From Anaerolineales bacterium UBA3071 (GTDB lineage Bacteria > Chloroflexota > Anaerolineae > UBA3071), in NCBI GenBank assembly GCA_002366755.1, contig DFBV01000280.1, forward strand, positions 1-25,510: 25,510 nt of DNA, read 5' to 3'. A program made the translations under genes and the position numbers. This document shows positions 14,932 through 23,100 of the stretch, one piece after another; the first letter of the stretch is position 1, and each line of letters opens with the position of its first letter. Below the pieces are notes generated by a model. That model saw only the letters and a program-made list of their open reading frames with translations, did no database searches and was not told where the DNA came from.

Positions 14932-15858
14932 TCACTGCCCTCCCAACAGCAAAGCTAACACCGCCTTCTGTGCATGCATGCGATTCTCGGCCTGGTCGAA
15001 CAACACCGAATGCGGGCCATCAGCTACTTCGTCGGTGATCTCCTGTCCCCGATGTGCCGGCAGGCAGTGCATGACGATCACATCATCCTTGCCACTGGCC
15101 GCCAGCAGACGCTCGTTGACCTGGTAGGGCGGGAAGAGCTTGAGCCGCTTCCGTGTTTCCTCCTCCTGCCCCATGCTCGTCCAAGTGTCGGTGTAGATGA
15201 CGTCGGCCCCAGCCACGGCCTCCAGCGGCTCGTAGGTCAGGTCAACGAACCCGCCACTCTCCTCGGCAAACGCGGTAGCCAGGTTCTCCACATCCTCCGT
15301 GATTTCGTAGCCAGGAGGGGTTGCCAAGGCGACCTCCATGCCCAGCTTTGTCCCTCCAAAAAGCAGCGAAACGGCCACGTTGTTGCCGTCGCCCACATAT
15401 GCAAGCCGCAGCCCCTCCAGTCGTCCCTTCTTCTCCAGGATGGTCAGTAGATCTGCCAGCACCTGACAGGGATGGTTGTAGTCCGAAAGGCCGTTGATGA
15501 CCGGCACATGGGAATGGGCCGCCAACTGTTCGATGTCTGAATGGGCAAAGACGCGAGCCATGATGCCATCCACGTAGCGGGACAGCACCCGCGCCACGTC
15601 TGCCACGCTCTCCCGCTTCCCCAGTTGCACCTCGTTTGGCGAGAGGTAGATCGCCTGGCCGCCCAGGTGAAACATGCCCATCTCAAAGGAAACGCGCGTG
15701 CGCAGCGATGGCTTCTGGAAGAGCAGCGCCAGCGTCTTGCCCTGGAGAAGAGGCCGATTGCCACCGTCCAGCCATTCTTTTTTCAGATCCACCGCCAGGT
15801 TGAGTATCTGCCAAACCTCATCACTCGAGAGGTCAGCAAGGCCAAGAAAATGTCGCAT
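14932..15858 (-). CDS. argF: Ornithine carbamoyltransferase
   Basis: 308 residues, normal for the family. It joins carbamoyl phosphate and ornithine to give citrulline in arginine synthesis. The carbamoyl-phosphate loop is SLRTR (51-55, the family's SxRTR), and HPCQ (129-132) is intact. The ornithine-binding pieces are TDTWTSMGQEEE and MHCLPAHRG with its catalytic Cys. The C-terminus RMHAQKAVLALLL is standard. AAGGAG lies seven bases before the ATG. The short 5' region folds a small hairpin (CGCTCC/GGAGCG), but no clear arginine operator is recognised. No other arginine genes are nearby. It heads the cdaA-cdaR-der run. Confidence 0.95.
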   Translation of the reverse strand: MRHFLGLADLSSDEVWQILNLAVDLKKEWLDGGNRPLLQGKTLALLFQKPSLRTRVSFEMGMFHLGGQAIYLSPNEVQLGKRESVADVARVLSRYVDGIMARVFAHSDIEQLAAHSHVPVINGLSDYNHPCQVLADLLTILEKKGRLEGLRLAYVGDGNNVAVSLLFGGTKLGMEVALATPPGYEITEDVENLATAFAEESGGFVDLTYEPLEAVAGADVIYTDTWTSMGQEEETRKRLKLFPPYQVNERLLAASGKDDVIVMHCLPAHRGQEITDEVADGPHSVLFDQAENRMHAQKAVLALLLGGQ

Positions 15859-16057
15859 CGCAAAGCTCCTTTACATCAGTTAGCAGAATCGCCTGCCGCT
15901 CCGACAGGAGCGTAGCCTGCCATGTCTGTCTCGCGGGCCAAAGAGACACCAGCGCACCGGTCCTCTTCATGCCAGTCCTGTGCGCCTCCCGTGTGGGCTC
16001 CGGTGAGGCATCACCCTGCCCAGCGCCATGTCCATCGCCAGGAACGATATCCAGGGC

Positions 16058-16306
16058 TCAATACGGCTCCCAGTCCTCGTCGTCCTCGTCCTCGTCGCCG
16101 TCGAAAAGCCTCTCGTCCTCCCATTCCTCCTCTTCTTCGATCCCCTCGCCCCATTCACCAAGATCCTCTCCCTGCAAGATCAGGTCCTTGATATCCTCCA
16201 TTGTGACGCAGGAGAGTTGCTCGGGGTCGAGCGCGATCTCGTCGGCCCCACAGATGCCTTCATCCCAAAACACACAATGGTCCTGGGGACAGAGCACTCT
16301 AGTCAT
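16058..16306 (-). CDS. Small acidic Cys-containing protein, DUF1540-like
   Basis: 82 residues. The first 35 contain CPQDHCVFWDEGICGADEI and later a fourth Cys (LSCVTM). The spacing C-x4-C-x6-C and the GxCxADEI sequence resemble DUF1540, a small metal-binding-like family. From residue 48 on it is almost all Glu and Asp (EEEEEWEDE, DGDEDEDDEDWE), giving a strongly negative tail. GGAGGGG stands eight bases before the ATG. It is a single gene between a hairpin and the argF leader region. Function unknown. The acidic tail could bind cations or mimic nucleic acid, but nothing here tests that. Confidence 0.7.
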   Translation of the reverse strand: MTRVLCPQDHCVFWDEGICGADEIALDPEQLSCVTMEDIKDLILQGEDLGEWGEGIEEEEEWEDERLFDGDEDEDDEDWEPY

Positions 16307-16376
16307 GGGCTTTCCCCTCCAACGCTGATTGAGACTCTCCCATGAGCGGGAAGGGTCTATTGGTCACGCCTGCGGA

Positions 16377-16417
16377 AGGTGCACGCACTTGACCCCTAAC
16401 CGAAGTGCGTTGCACCT
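16377..16417 (-). terminator. Hairpin after the CcdA-fusion gene, possible terminator
   Basis: AGGTGCA-CGCACTT pairs with AAGTGCG-T-TGCACCT (one bulged base) around a 12-base loop. It lies about 40 bases beyond the stop of the minus-strand thiol-redox operon. The stem is strong but the following bases are not T-rich, so an intrinsic terminator is only possible. Confidence 0.4.
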
Positions 16418-16458
16418 GAACCAGCCTGAGTAGTTGCGTCCATCCTACCTATGCTGCC

Positions 16459-18066
16459 CTATGCCACCGCCACAACAGAGATGGCCAGCCAAACCGCCAA
16501 AGCGGTGAACAGTAGCGCCATCCCGAGCTTGACCGTCGCCGCCCGTCGTTCGAGGAAACGGGTCAACTGCTTTGAGCCAGTGCCGTAGTAGGCCAGGATG
16601 AAAACGACCACTAACGGCAGGATGAACAGCAGGTTGTAGAGCAAGAGAAAGGCAAATGCCCGCGCCTGCATCTCCGGGCGGCTCACCATGAAAACGATCA
16701 TCGGTAGATAGACCTGCCCCGTGCAGGCCAGTTCCAGGAACGACACCACCACGCCAGTCACGAACGATCCGGCGACAAAGGCTCGCGAGCTGCGCCCTCT
16801 TCGGATGACGGCGTTGATGCGCATGCGCAGGCCGTGAGGCAGGTTCAGCGCCATGTCGCCGACTTCGCCGCAGCGGGCCTTCAGAGAGTCAAGGAAGCTG
16901 AATACGGCCAGCGCAGCGCACATGACCGCCGTCAAGCCGTACACCCATCGGCCCAGGGTCGTCAACAGGCCACCCAGCAGACCGAGCACCCTGTAGAAAC
17001 CCAGCCCCACCGCCAGGTAGGCCAGGAACACACCCAAAGTGAACACCGCTCCCACAGCAAGCACCTCCCGCCCCTGTCGCCCACTTAGCGTCAGGTAGGA
17101 GATAAAGAAGACCAGGGTAGCAAATGCACAGGGATTCAGACCATCCACCAGGCCAGCGAAGGCCACGGTAAGAGTACCAAAAGACCGGAAGCGCTCAATG
17201 AGAGTCTGCTCGGCCTCTGCGGGATTGAAATCGGCCCAGGCACGCTCCGCACCAGTGGAGGCGTACTGTTCAGCCAAGGCCAGCAACGCAGCGGACGTGA
17301 TGTCAGTGCTGATCAGGTAATCGTCGCCGACGAAGAACGCCGGGGTGGCCAGGCGCTGTCGCTCCGGGACGCCAGCGCGAGCACCCAGCCATTCCGCCAG
17401 GGCAGCATCATCCTGGACATTGTACTCTTCGACCAGCAACTGCGGGAATCTGCTCTGCACAAAGCGGATGTCGTACTCAGCGCGGCTGCAGTCCTGGCAA
17501 CCCACCTCGTAGAAGTAGGCTGCCCAGATCGCGGCTGGTGCTTCACAGACAGCCGTGTCCTCCGGGCCGCAAACTGCCGCTTCTTCCGGTTCCAGGCTGA
17601 ACCCTGTGCCCAGGCCGGGTTTGCTCTCAACGGCGACCCCATCCAGGCCAGGGATGCCAGGCCACGCTGTGCCACCTGCTGTCAGGCAGGCATCCAGCAA
17701 GCATGGCAGCCGCTGGCGAATGACATCTTCACCGATGAGTATCTCTCCGTCAATGATCAGCGTCGGCAGCCCGCGCTCTTCAGAGGTCACGCCAAACACC
17801 TCCTCGGCGCGGGTCAGCATCTCGTAGTTCGCCGGTTCGGAGATCTCCACTACCTTGATCTGCAGTCGATCGCCGTATTCGGCCTGCAATGGAGTCAAGA
17901 CATCGTCGACGACGACTGCGCAGTGAGAGCAATCAGCAGCAGTGAAATAGACCACTCGCACGACTGAAGCATCCTCGGCCAGAGCAGTGGCCACCCCCCA
18001 GCCAAGCGTCGACACCAGAGCCAGCAAGACACACAGCCAGTATCTCAACGGTACCCTATCACCCAT
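16459..18066 (-). CDS. Fusion of two thioredoxin-like domains with a CcdA-like membrane domain
   Basis: 535 residues. A signal or anchor segment (about 9-30) is followed by a first thioredoxin-like domain with CSHC (Cys46, Cys49) and the cis-Pro loop GLPT. A second has GCQDC (Cys190, Cys193) and LATP. The C-terminal half (about 295-535) holds six or more membrane segments with the CcdA/DsbD pair of cysteines, DGLNPCAF (Cys313) and LACTGQVYLP (Cys448). Such proteins move electrons from cytoplasmic thioredoxin across the membrane to exported disulfides. It is DsbD-like in concept, but both thioredoxin-like domains are N-terminal. It follows VKOR by 72 bases. The start at 18066 has only a poor ribosome-binding site. 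Confidence 0.87.
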   Translation of the reverse strand: MGDRVPLRYWLCVLLALVSTLGWGVATALAEDASVVRVVYFTAADCSHCAVVVDDVLTPLQAEYGDRLQIKVVEISEPANYEMLTRAEEVFGVTSEERGLPTLIIDGEILIGEDVIRQRLPCLLDACLTAGGTAWPGIPGLDGVAVESKPGLGTGFSLEPEEAAVCGPEDTAVCEAPAAIWAAYFYEVGCQDCSRAEYDIRFVQSRFPQLLVEEYNVQDDAALAEWLGARAGVPERQRLATPAFFVGDDYLISTDITSAALLALAEQYASTGAERAWADFNPAEAEQTLIERFRSFGTLTVAFAGLVDGLNPCAFATLVFFISYLTLSGRQGREVLAVGAVFTLGVFLAYLAVGLGFYRVLGLLGGLLTTLGRWVYGLTAVMCAALAVFSFLDSLKARCGEVGDMALNLPHGLRMRINAVIRRGRSSRAFVAGSFVTGVVVSFLELACTGQVYLPMIVFMVSRPEMQARAFAFLLLYNLLFILPLVVVFILAYYGTGSKQLTRFLERRAATVKLGMALLFTALAVWLAISVVAVA

Positions 18067-18138
18067 CCTCTCGTAGCACCCTCTCCAACTGAGGATTCTG
18101 CGGACTCACGCAACAGCACTGCCGACAGACTCTATCAG

Positions 18139-18588
18139 TCACTCCAGCATGTCCAACGCTGCTGGCGCGGCAAGTCCACAGATAACAGTGGCTGTCACAG
18201 CAGAACCAACGCACCATGGGCACATGGCACGCAGCACGAACGTTTCCAGGTAGGTCAAGTAGGCCGAGAAAAGCACTCCCGCCAAGGCCAGCTCGAAGAA
18301 GGCCAAGGGTGTCCATCCAGCGAAGGGACCCTGCGTCCAGCCTCCCCACCACCAAAGTCTCAGCAGAGCGAGATAGAAGATCAGTCCCAACAAGGCGACG
18401 GGCAGGACGCCGCCGATGCGAACATAGCGGCTCGTGTGCACGGTATGACAGTCGCTCCGCAGCCCGCCGCAGGCGGGGTCAATCCCCACCAAGCTGACGT
18501 ACGTCAGGTAGCCAGCGATGGTCACGCCAACCAGAACCAGCGCCAGCACCGTCCAACGGCGCCATCCAGAGACACGCCAGGTTTTCAC
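18139..18588 (-). CDS. Vitamin K epoxide reductase (VKOR) family protein
   Basis: 149 residues with four membrane segments (about 12-33, 58-77, 95-115, 124-145). It carries all four working cysteines of bacterial VKOR: Cys40 and Cys47 in the loop CGGLRSDC, and the active-site pair Cys123-Cys126 in CPWC. The SRYVRIGGVLPVALLG stretch after the loop is typical, including the Ser and the Gly-x-Pro-like turn. It reoxidises a DsbA partner and passes the electrons to a quinone, so it replaces DsbB. The GTG start overlaps the DsbA stop by four bases, which ties it to that partner. Confidence 0.92.
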   Translation of the reverse strand: MKTWRVSGWRRWTVLALVLVGVTIAGYLTYVSLVGIDPACGGLRSDCHTVHTSRYVRIGGVLPVALLGLIFYLALLRLWWWGGWTQGPFAGWTPLAFFELALAGVLFSAYLTYLETFVLRAMCPWCVGSAVTATVICGLAAPAALDMLE

Positions 18589-19304
18589 GATCCTATCTCA
18601 CTCATGTTTTTCATTAAGACGGCCCCAATGACCTCACGGAAGGTTGACACGGGTAAATGACCGCGCAGTATCTCATCGCCAATGAGAAAGCTGGGAGTGG
18701 CCGTGATGCCCAAATCTCGTCCTTCCAGCGTGTTCTGCAAGACCCTCTCCCGCTGCTTGCCAGCATCCAGGCACTCCCCGAAGGCAGCCTGATCCAAGCC
18801 CAACTCGACAGCGTACTGCTTCAGATGATCGGCATCCAACGATGCGCCCAGCCGCTCGTACAGCAGATCGTGGTAATCCCAGAAACGATTCTGCTCTGCT
18901 GCGCATTCCGCAGCCACCGCCGCGCCCAACGAGGCCGGGCTACCTACGATGACGTGCTTGAACTCCATCCGCAGTTTGCCCGTGTTGACGTACTCTTCTT
19001 CCAGTTCCCTGGCTGTGGTCAGAGCAAAGCTGCCGCAGTGGCCACACTGGAAGTCAGAGAAGATAAGCATGGTCAGGGGAGCCTCTGGCGATCCCTTGAC
19101 CTTGCCTTGTATCAGCACTTCAGAGACTGTGGAGGCCTTCGGCCTGCCCTGCCATGCGCTGTAGGAAACGAGCAGTGCCACCCACAGCACCACCGCACTG
19201 GTCACTAGCCAGAACGTCCTCCGGGAAAGAGTCACCACCGTTTCACCGCTGCGGGAAGGGGATCTCGGCTCGCCCCCCTTCGCCTTCTTCTTCTTCCTGA
19301 CCAT
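18585..19304 (-). CDS. DsbA family thiol-disulfide oxidoreductase, membrane-anchored
   Basis: 239 residues. A Lys/Arg-rich start (MVRKKKKAKGG) and one membrane segment (about 30-48) precede an extracellular DsbA fold: APLTMLIFSDFQCGHC (Cys87, Cys90), a helical insert with FWDYHDLLYE, and the cis-Pro region TATPSFLIGDE. This is the DsbA_4/BdbD-like form that introduces disulfides into exported proteins. The ATG at 19304 is close behind GGGAGG; an upstream start would run into the SH3 gene. It lies eight bases after the SH3 gene and overlaps VKOR by four bases, so the three are one operon. Confidence 0.92.
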   Translation of the reverse strand: MVRKKKKAKGGEPRSPSRSGETVVTLSRRTFWLVTSAVVLWVALLVSYSAWQGRPKASTVSEVLIQGKVKGSPEAPLTMLIFSDFQCGHCGSFALTTARELEEEYVNTGKLRMEFKHVIVGSPASLGAAVAAECAAEQNRFWDYHDLLYERLGASLDADHLKQYAVELGLDQAAFGECLDAGKQRERVLQNTLEGRDLGITATPSFLIGDEILRGHLPVSTFREVIGAVLMKNMSEIGS

Positions 19305-19312
19305 ACCCTCCC

Positions 19313-19909
19313 TCAGTCGGCCCCGGCGACAACCTGCAACCAACCCTCGGCCGCCCATCCGATAGTGCCGTCTTCCATCTCCAACCGCCACCAGGTGTGA
19401 CCTTCTGCCACCTCAGACCCTTCCAGCACCTTCAGCTTCGTCCCCTCTCCGAGTATCGCGAGAGTGCCGTAGGTTGTTCCCGGGCCACTACGGAAGCGTA
19501 TGCCCTCCTGGTCCGTGCCGGTGACGCGCACCGTCTGGCCTTCGCCGATCTGTGTCGCTGTCAGCGTGCGGGTCGGCGAAGGCACAGGCGTGACAACAGC
19601 GACGGTCTCAGCAGGCATCGCAGCGGAAGTAGGATATGGCACGATAGCCAGTGTAGCTATGGCTGTTGGAGTGGCAGTCGGGGCCGGTGACAGCAGAATG
19701 GTCTGAACGCCCCACCACACGGCGACGGCCAGAAGCACGAGCAGCAACAACCCCAACACGCCGCGCAGTGTCAGCGTGCGCCCCAGTCGTCGCCGACCAC
19801 GGGAAACGGGACGACGAACGGGGGGAGCGGCTTCCAATCCCTCGGTACCCCACTCCTCCTGCTCCTCGTCGTACGACAGAAGTCCAGAACGGTCAAATTC
19901 GCTTGCCAT
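19313..19909 (-). CDS. Membrane-anchored SH3-domain protein
   Basis: 198 residues. An acidic cytoplasmic N-terminus (DEEQEEWGTE) and a basic RGRRRLGR stretch lead to one membrane segment (about 48-72). A Thr/Pro/Ala linker (about 74-118) follows, then a bacterial SH3 domain (about 124-195) with VRVTGTDQEGIRFRSGPGTTY and TWWRLEMEDGTIGWAAEGWL. Such SH3 domains often bind cell-wall peptides or act as extracellular protein-binding modules. GGAGG lies upstream of the ATG at 19909 and a strong promoter at 19963-19991. It is the first gene of the disulfide operon. It has no cysteines itself, so its link to redox work is unclear. Confidence 0.88.
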   Translation of the reverse strand: MASEFDRSGLLSYDEEQEEWGTEGLEAAPPVRRPVSRGRRRLGRTLTLRGVLGLLLLVLLAVAVWWGVQTILLSPAPTATPTAIATLAIVPYPTSAAMPAETVAVVTPVPSPTRTLTATQIGEGQTVRVTGTDQEGIRFRSGPGTTYGTLAILGEGTKLKVLEGSEVAEGHTWWRLEMEDGTIGWAAEGWLQVVAGAD

Positions 19910-19962
19910 CTTCTCTCCTCCCACAGCGTGCACAAGGCTTCAGTAGTCTACAGGCAGCGAGC

Positions 19963-19991
19963 ATTATACCAACTTTCTTTCCCCTTGCCAA
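19963..19991 (-). promoter_or_regulatory. Strong sigma70-type promoter of the SH3-DsbA-VKOR-CcdA operon
   Basis: On the minus strand TTGGCA (19986-19991), 17 bases, TATAAT (19963-19968). Only one base differs from the consensus. The expected start near 19956 gives a leader of about 47 bases. Confidence 0.75.
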
Positions 19992-20054
19992 AAGACGAAT
20001 GCGGTGCGCGCAAGACAGCGTTCGCAGCCGCCCCCACACTTCAACATCTGTCTG

Positions 20055-20083
20055 TGGACAACTTTGCGATTTTGCGGTATAAT
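20055..20083 (+). promoter_or_regulatory. Strong sigma70-type promoter of the modular cell-wall gene
   Basis: TGGACA (20055-20060), 17 bases, TATAAT (20078-20083). One base differs from the consensus. The repeat TGTGGACA occurs over the -35 (20053-20060) and again at the expected transcript start (20088-20095), so a binding protein could act here. The leader would be about 58 bases. Confidence 0.75.
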
Positions 20084-20147
20084 GTGTTGTGGACAGGTAC
20101 GCTCCAGAAGCATCCATGTTCAGGCTTCTTTCAAGAGAGGGAATAAA

Positions 20148-23100
20148 ATGGTGCGGCACAAATCCAAGTACATCTTTGGCATCCATGATCCTGGCGGTGA
20201 ACACATCATGGCAGGGGAAGGAAAGAAGGGCTGGATTCTTTTCGTTCACGCCCTTGGCCTTGATTCCAACAAGGTCTCTGGGTTCAACTACTCTGCCCAG
20301 GCTGACCAAGGCTTCGGCATCATGGCCCGTCTCAATCACGGCTACGAGCCCGCGGGTACCATTCCACGCTCGGATGAGTATGAACTCTTCGCCCAGTGCT
20401 GCGCCAACTGGGTTCGGAACTCCCGCGGCTGCCACATCTGGATCATTGGAAACGAAATGAACTATGCCGTGGAACGCCCCGGCGTGCGATATGACCGCAG
20501 TCGAGACCCAGCGGTGCTGGTGGAGCCGGGCGAGATTATCACTCCAGAGATGTACGCCCGCTGCTATCGCCTGTGTCGAGACGCCATCCACCGCGTGCCG
20601 GACCACAAAGATGACGAGGTGCTCGCCGGTGCGGTGGCCACCTGGAATGCCCAGACGACCTACACCGGCAACCCACAGGGCGATTGGATACAGTACTTCC
20701 AAGACATCCTGAGGCTGCTGGGGCCGCAACAGTGCGACGGCATCACCCTGCATACCTACACGCATGGCACGGATCCTCGTCTCGTCTACACGGCGACGAA
20801 GTTCCAAGATCCGCCGTTTGATCAGCACCACTACGACTTCCTCGCCTACCGCGACTTCATGCATGCTATCCCATCCAGCATGCGCCATCTTCCAGTGTAT
20901 ATCACCGAAACAGACCAGGACGTGGAATGGGAGAACCAGAACAACGGCTGGGTACAGCGGGCCTACGGCGAGATAGACTGGTGGAACAGGCAGCCGGGCC
21001 ATCAACAGATCCTGGCCCTGGTTCTGTACCGCTGGCCGAGAGGCTTTGACAGATGGGGCATTCAGGGCAAGGCAGGCGTCATCGAGGATTTCAGAGCAGC
21101 TTTGCGCTACGAGTACATCTGGTACGAAGGGGAACCGCCGCAAGTGTATGCAGTCGAATGGCTCAAGCACAGCATGCCGGCGACGATGCGTGGCAATACC
21201 AGCGCCAGTGTCTACTTGAAGCTGCGCAACACAGGGAACAACACCTGGCAGCATAGCGGCGCTCACCCTGTGCGGCTGGGCTTCCATTGGTACAAGGACG
21301 GACGACCGATGCTGCTGAAGCCAGAGCAGGACATCCGCACGCCACTGCCGTCTGATATCGCCCCGGAAGGCGAACTCTCAGTGAATGCAACCGTGGTTGC
21401 GCCCGCCGAAGGCGGCAGGCTCACACTCACATGGGATCTGGTCGAAGAGGGCGTCACGTGGTTTGTGGACAAGGGGGCCGATCCGTTGAGCCTGGCCGTG
21501 AACGTGGAGGCGGCACCGCTGCCCGACGAAGAGTACTTCGAGGCAACGAAGCACTGGGTAAGGGGCACCTTCCTCGACTTCTTCCGCCGCTACGGGCTGG
21601 ACATCACCGGCTACCCCATCAGCGAGCAGGGCGTGGATCCCTCCAGCGGCCTGCCGACGCAAGCCTTTCAGCGAGTGATCCTGGAAGAGGTGGACGGCAA
21701 GACGCGGCTGAAGCTGGCAGGACAAGACCTGCAGAAAGCGAGACGGGACATCGCTCGCCTTGAAGCCCAGATCGACGAACTGCGGAAATACCTGATCGGT
21801 GGCGGGATCATGGTGCCGCCCTCGATCCAGGATGTGACGCAGGTGCTCACTCGCGATAGCGCCGGCTTCTACGAGCGCCAGCCATCCCACGTGCGCTACC
21901 TGGTGATCAACCACTCCGGCCTGACCAAGGACATTGAGTTGGAGCGCATCGCTGTAGCACACCAGCGACGCGGCTGGCCCGGCATCACCTACCAGTTCTA
22001 CATTGACCGTCAGGGCCACATCTTCCGCACAAATCCCGACCTCGAAGTGGTGAGCACTGAAGACAACTGGGCCGTCGAGGGAATCAGCATCTGCTTCGCG
22101 GGCCACTTCAGCAAGGAAGTCCCCAACGAGGCACAGCTTTCCAGTGGCGGGCACCTCTGCGCCTGGCTGTTGCAGGAGTACGGGCTTACGACCGAAGCCA
22201 TCGCAGGCATCAACGAGTTCTACAGGACGGAATCACCCGGAAAGAACTGGTCTGGCGGGGCCAACTGGCGGGAGATGCTACTGGCGAAGGTACAGGAGGT
22301 GCAAGCCTCCGCCCAGCCGGCCAGCGATGCGGACGCGCAGCAGATTGCTGCCTTGCGTTCCCAGGTGCAGCATCTGCAGGCCCAGGTGCAGGCACTGCTG
22401 GATCAGGTAGCGCTACTGCAACAGGAAAACGAGCAGCTACGCGACCAGTCTGGCATCGGCCCTGTGGAACCGCCACCGATACAGGACATCACTGCCCACT
22501 TGCCGCGAGATGCTGGGGACTTCAAACGCCGCGAGCGTAGCGACATCCGCACCCTGGTGATCCATCATACAGCCGTTCCCCCCTCCGTGAGCATGGACCG
22601 GATCGCCGAATCGCTCAAGGCGCGGGGGTGGCCGGGCACCATGCACCACTACTTCGTTGACGGCGAAGGGAACGTGCAGCAGACCAACCCGCTGGAAGAG
22701 ATCGTGGACGATTCTGTGACGTGGATCCGCCAGGCAGTCAACATCTGTTTTGCCGGCAACTTCGCCCAACACATCCCCAGCGAGGAACAGTTGGCCAGCG
22801 GCGCCCGGCTCTGCGCCTGGCTGCTGAGGGAACTGGACTTGTCTCCCGATGCCGTCAGGGGAGCCAAGGAGTTCTACAGCACCCAGTCGCCGGGCGAACA
22901 GTGGCAGGAAGGGCGGCAATGGCGAGGCTTGCTGTTGCAGAGAGTCGAGCGACTCCTGGAAAGCGCCGGCCCCGCTCCTGGTGACAGTGCCGCGCTACAG
23001 GCCCAAATCGTCCGCCTGCAAGCCAGCCTCTCCGCCGCTCAGCAGGAAGCGAACGAAGCCACATCGCAGCGGGATCAACTGCAGGCGCAAGTACAGCGGT

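Noticed and set aside
15859..16057. Arginine-responsive leader or riboswitch before argF
   Set aside because: Only a short hairpin (CGCTCC/GGAGCG) is seen. No T-box, ARG box pair or known riboswitch pattern could be recognised by eye.
19893..21287. Long open frame (464 codons) on the minus strand over the start of the modular gene
   Set aside because: It runs through both promoters and the spacer, and has no family motif. The plus strand has a start, ribosome-binding site and promoter.
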